From contig JAKVNF010000004.1 in the NCBI GenBank assembly GCA_022483465.1, positions 557,713 to 621,712 of the forward strand: a stretch of DNA of 64,000 bases, written 5' to 3'. The first letter of the stretch is position 1. Each line of letters starts with the position of its first letter. The notes under the pieces are model-generated. The model was not told the origin of the DNA. It was given only the letters and a program-made list of their open reading frames with translations, and made no database searches. Both the position numbers and the translations under genes were made by a program. Of this stretch, positions 60,725 through 64,000 are shown in pieces. Source of the stretch: Lachnospiraceae bacterium. Lineage in GTDB: Bacteria > Bacillota > Clostridia > Lachnospirales > Lachnospiraceae.

Positions 60725-61456
60725 ATGACAGCCTATCAGAACACATTTGCACGGGTCGAGCTGAAGTATCTCCTGGACAAGGACCAGTACCTGGCCTTTC
60801 GGGAGCGGACATCCGATCTTGCCGCGGAGGATGAATACGGGTGGACCCAGATTCTGAACATCTACTACGGCACCCCGGACTACCGCCTGGTCCGGGCCTC
60901 CCTGGACCGGCCGGTGTACAAGGAAAAGCTGCGGCTGCGCACCTACGGAACCCCGGAGAACGCCTCCCCCGCCTTTGTGGAGCTCAAGAAGAAGTACCGG
61001 GGCATCGTCTACAAGCGGCGCACCCAGCTCCCCTACCTGGAGGCGAGGCGCTTTGTGGAACACGGCCTCCTCTCTCACGGCCCGGATCAGATCGAGCGGG
61101 AGATCTTCTGGTGCCTCGCCTACTACCGGGAGCTCGTCCCCGCGATGGTCCTCTCCTATCGGCGCCTTGCCCTGGCTGGCAGGGAGGACCCCGCCCTGCG
61201 GATCACCTTTGACACGAAGCTCCAGTGGCGGTCCAAGCCCACAGATCTTCGCCTCGGCCCCGGCGGGGCGGACCTTTTGGCGCCGGACGAGGTCCTGATG
61301 GAGATCAAGGTGGGCGGCATGCCGCTTCCTTTGGTCAGCACCCTCAGTGATCTGAAGATCCGCCCCGTCTCCTACTCCAAGTACGGGCGGGCCTACCGGC
61401 AGCTTGTCAAAGGGAAGGGAACCGCTCCCTGCACCGCCGCATCCCGCAGCCTGTGA
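60725..61456 (+). CDS. VTC-domain (polyphosphate polymerase-like) protein
   Basis: 243 aa of the VTC/CYTH-type tunnel fold. Conserved basic and acidic residues line up: FARVELKYLLDKDQY, KEKLRLRTYG, AFVELKKKYRGIVYKRR and VLMEIKVGGMPLPL. In yeast this domain makes polyphosphate from ATP; bacterial members usually sit next to DUF4956 and CotH or carbohydrate-binding proteins and remain poorly characterised. Separated by 30 nt from DUF4956. Confidence 0.85.
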   Translation: MTAYQNTFARVELKYLLDKDQYLAFRERTSDLAAEDEYGWTQILNIYYGTPDYRLVRASLDRPVYKEKLRLRTYGTPENASPAFVELKKKYRGIVYKRRTQLPYLEARRFVEHGLLSHGPDQIEREIFWCLAYYRELVPAMVLSYRRLALAGREDPALRITFDTKLQWRSKPTDLRLGPGGADLLAPDEVLMEIKVGGMPLPLVSTLSDLKIRPVSYSKYGRAYRQLVKGKGTAPCTAASRSL

Positions 61457-61486
61457 CACCACTTTGATGAAAGAAAGGAGAACACC

Positions 61487-62164
61487 ATGACCATCCTGTT
61501 TACCGCTCTCCTCACCGGGGATACCCCCACGCTGGGCGTCTTTCTGCTCTGCACCTTTGCCTCCCTCCTTCTTGGCGCCCTGATCGCCTTTGTCTGGTCC
61601 CGGAAGGCCTCACTGAGCCGGGGACTTCTCCTCTCCCTGATCCTCCTCCCCGCCATCGTGCAGGTCGTCATCATGATGGTCAACGGCAACATCGGCGTCG
61701 GGATCGCCACGGCCGGGGTCTTCACCCTGGTCCGCTTCCGCTCCGCCGCAGGGAGCGCGGAGGAGATCACCGCGATCTTCCTCTGCATGGCAGTGGGCCT
61801 TTTGGCCGGCATGGGATACCCTGCTGCCGCGGCCCTGTTTTCCCTGATCCTGTGCCTGGTGTTCCTTTTGCTGCACCGGCTCCCCCTGGGCAAGCCAAAG
61901 AGCCGGGAGCAGGTGTTGAAGATCACCATCCCCGAAAACCTGGACTTCGAGCACATCTTTGACGACGTGCTGGACCGGTATACCGACCGCTGGGAACTCA
62001 CCGAGGTGCGCACCAGGAGCCCGGGGAGCCTCTATCGCCTGCAGTACACCTTAGAGCTCTCTCCCGATGCCTCGGTACAGGAACTGATCAATGACCTGCG
62101 GGTGCGAAACGGAAACCTGGAGATCAGCTGCGGGCGGCCCGTCACCAGGACCGATCTGCTCTGA
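61487..62164 (+). CDS. DUF4956 membrane protein
   Basis: 225 aa: four helices in the first 125 residues (LGVFLLCTFASLLLGALIAFVW, GLLLSLILLPAIVQVVIMMV, IFLCMAVGLLAGMGYPAAAALFSLILCLVFLLL) with VGIATAGVFTLVRFRSAAGSAEEI, the family signature, then a cytosolic ACT-like domain. Probable partner of the VTC-domain protein. AAAGGAG precedes ATG 61487. Confidence 0.87.
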   Translation: MTILFTALLTGDTPTLGVFLLCTFASLLLGALIAFVWSRKASLSRGLLLSLILLPAIVQVVIMMVNGNIGVGIATAGVFTLVRFRSAAGSAEEITAIFLCMAVGLLAGMGYPAAAALFSLILCLVFLLLHRLPLGKPKSREQVLKITIPENLDFEHIFDDVLDRYTDRWELTEVRTRSPGSLYRLQYTLELSPDASVQELINDLRVRNGNLEISCGRPVTRTDLL

Positions 62165-62196
62165 CGCCCCACCTGTAAACAGAAAGGAGACCCAAC

Positions 62197-63839
62197 ATGA
62201 AGCGAAATACCGTTGTCTGTCTGCTGGCCCTGCTCCTGACAGCAGGTTCCTCCCTCTCCGGCTGTGCGGCCGCGGCAGGAGATCCATCTATCGCGGCCGC
62301 AGCCGCGGTGTCCGCCGCCTCCGACACGGATTCGGGTGCTGACACGGATTCCGACACCGACGCGGGCGGGGAGGAGAACGGGGATACCGAAACAAAGGCC
62401 ACTGCCCTGATCACCACACGCAGCGACCTGGACCTTGCAGACATGTTCACCGAGCGGGATGAGAGCGGAACGTATGACGAGGAGGATGTGACCGCCGTGA
62501 TCACCCTGCGTGGGGATGCGGTCTTTATCGACGGGACCGGCGCCGCAGCCGACGGCACCACCGTCACCATCACCGAAGCCGGCGTCTACGTCCTCTCCGG
62601 CACCCTGGACGACGGGGAGATCATCGTCGATGCCGGGGACACCGACAAGGTGCAGCTCGTCCTTGACGGCGTCGATATCACCAACGCGGACGGCCCCGCG
62701 ATCCTCGTTCGCTCGGCGGACAAGGTCTTTGTCACCCTGACGGAGGGCTCCGAGAACACCCTCTCGGACACCGGGGAGGCCTACGCCGCAAACGAGAGCC
62801 TCTCCTCCAACCTCGACGGCGTCATCTTCGCAAGGCGGATCTGGTCCTCAACGGGAGCGGGAGCCTCTCGATCAACGCCTCTTATGCCAACGGCATCGTG
62901 GGCAGAGACGACCTGAAAATCACCGGCGGCACCTACACCATCACGGCGGCGGACAAGGGGATCGAGGCCAACGACTCCATCCGCATCGAGAACGCGGACA
63001 TCACCATCGATGCCGGAGACGACGGCATCCACACGGACACCGATGACACGGCGGGGAAGGGCTATGTCTACATCGCCTCCGGCACCCTCACGATCTCCGC
63101 GGGGGATGACGGGATCCATGCCGCCACCGCCCTGGTCATCACCGACGGTTCCCTCACCGTGGTCACCTCCTATGAGGGCCTCGAGGGGGACAGCATCGAC
63201 ATCACCGGCGGAGACATCGACGTCACCGCCTCGGATGATGGACTCAACGCCGCTTTTGGCTCCTCCGAGACCGAGGGCGCTGCCCCGCAGGGCGGCCGCG
63301 GGGGCGGCATGGACAAAGCCGATGCCTCCTGTCTTTGCATCTCTGGCGGCAGCATCCACGTGACGGCGGGCGGGGACGGCATCGACACCAACGGGACGTT
63401 CCTCCTGGAGGGCGGCTTCCGACAGCGGAAACGGTGCCCTGGATGTGGGGAGCCGTGCGACGGTGACCGGCGGCACCATCGCCGCAGCCGGCGGCGCCGG
63501 GATGGCGGTCACCTTCGGGGAGGACTCCACCCAGTACTCGCTCCTCTACTACTTCCCGGAGACCATCTCCGGCGGCACCGAGGTGGTCCTGACCGATGCA
63601 GAGGGCAATGAGGTGCTCTCCTTCACCCCCAGCAAGGACTTCTCCTCCATCGTCCTTTGCACGGAGGATCTGGCGGAAGGGGAGTACACCATCACCGCGG
63701 CTCCTACAGCGACACCGTGACCATCGACAACATCTCCGCCCAGGCGGGGACCATGCGCCAGACGTCCCAGGAGCGGGGCGGGCGCGGAGCAGGTTCTGGA
63801 AAAGCCAGGGAGGATTTCTCCGCCGATGAGAGCGCCTGA
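62197..63839 (+). pseudogene. Carbohydrate-binding lipoprotein (Cthe_2159/PF14262-like), three frameshifts
   Basis: Signal peptide with lipobox LSGC, an Asp/Thr-rich linker, then beta-helix repeats rich in ITGG, DDGIHA and SGG turns, as in the Cthe_2159 family that binds acidic plant polysaccharides. The frame shifts at about 62831 (GCAAGG where GCAAAGG restores FAKADLVLNG), about 63416 (before SDSGNGALDVG) and about 63703 (GCGGCTCC where an extra G restores AGSYSDTVTI). Two of three are single-base losses in short runs, so sequencing error is a real alternative to decay. Third gene of the VTC-DUF4956 trio. Confidence 0.8.
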
Positions 63840-63878
63840 TCCCAGGGCGCCTACGTCTCTCACATCAAACAGCACCAA

Positions 63879-63920
63879 AAACGGGGCAGACCGCCATGTA
63901 CCAGCGTGTCTGCCCCGTTT
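63879..63920 (+). terminator. Terminator of the VTC-DUF4956 operon
   Basis: 13-bp perfect stem AAACGGGGCAGAC / GTCTGCCCCGTTT with a 16-nt loop; the T run is short. The remaining 80 nt of the window show nothing assignable. Confidence 0.65.
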
Positions 63921-64000
63921 GGGTGTGATAAAGAATTCGGTTGTGGAAATGCTGCAGCAGCCTGCCGCAGCCGCCTGCTCAGCCCGGATCCCCGCCCTCT

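Noticed and set aside
1-64000. CRISPR array, tRNA, rRNA, prophage or integrative-element core genes
   Set aside because: I looked for evenly spaced direct repeats, tRNA-like cloverleaf sequences, integrase and phage structural genes and saw none. Nested IS elements explain the repeats that are present.

Overview
The window looks like a chromosomal piece of an anaerobic, GC-rich Firmicute, most likely a Clostridia/Lachnospiraceae-type organism. The basis is pyruvate:ferredoxin oxidoreductase beside a clostridial 2[4Fe-4S] ferredoxin, a Firmicutes-type gdpP-rplI-dnaB cluster, strong AGGAGG ribosome binding sites, DegV, LplB/LplC-type sugar permeases, a DUF5058 protein and IS elements typical of gut or rumen Clostridia. 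This placement is an inference from gene content; no rRNA gene is present.

Layout. (1) 1-10.8 kb is housekeeping: the PFOR 3' end, ferredoxin, an operon gdpP-rplI-dnaB followed by an ABC flippase-like exporter, then rpsF-ssb-rpsR, a sirtuin and ilvE. (2) 10.8-20.7 kb is one minus-strand exopolysaccharide operon with tightly overlapping genes: a membrane GT2, the priming sugar-phosphate transferase, a chain-length protein, an EpsG-type polymerase and five further glycosyltransferases. It contains no Wzx flippase. (3) 20.7-24.5 kb holds a polar amino-acid ABC transporter whose roughly 290-nt leader reads as a lysine riboswitch with a terminator, so the likely substrate is lysine; degV follows. 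(4) 24.5-37.6 kb is an island, visibly richer in AT, bounded by IS debris. It holds a GH43 / SGNH esterase / polysaccharide deacetylase / GH2 operon, a divergent AraC regulator and a GPH sugar transporter broken by two related insertions: a complete IS1595-type element and a 308-bp MITE with the same termini. (5) 37.7-45.4 kb has a 23S rRNA methyltransferase-like gene and a GH32 sucrase with an LplB/LplC-type ABC importer, controlled by a divergent LacI regulator with three recognisable operators. (6) 45.4-52.7 kb is a nested insertion: an EAL-domain gene is split by an IS110-family element, which is itself split by a complete 4.2-kb IS66-family element. A separate IS66 deletion derivative is fused to the 5' end of the EAL remnant. 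(7) 53-64 kb carries a DUF5058/membrane protein/membrane-anchored M20 peptidase cassette, a heterodimeric ABC exporter with a His-rich MarR regulator (both promoters carry the same AAGGTACCTT site), and a VTC-domain/DUF4956/carbohydrate-binding lipoprotein trio whose last gene is frameshifted.

The observations most worth following are the exact nested insertion architecture (target duplications and reading frames are restored on paper by precise excision), a CT-core IS110 junction with a candidate bridge-RNA region, paired Shine-Dalgarno-occluding hairpins inside the IS66 element, the lysine riboswitch assignment, the twin operator-promoter geometry of the ABC/MarR pair, and the DUF5058-M20 cassette of unknown function. 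All calls come from reading the sequence; no database search was run.
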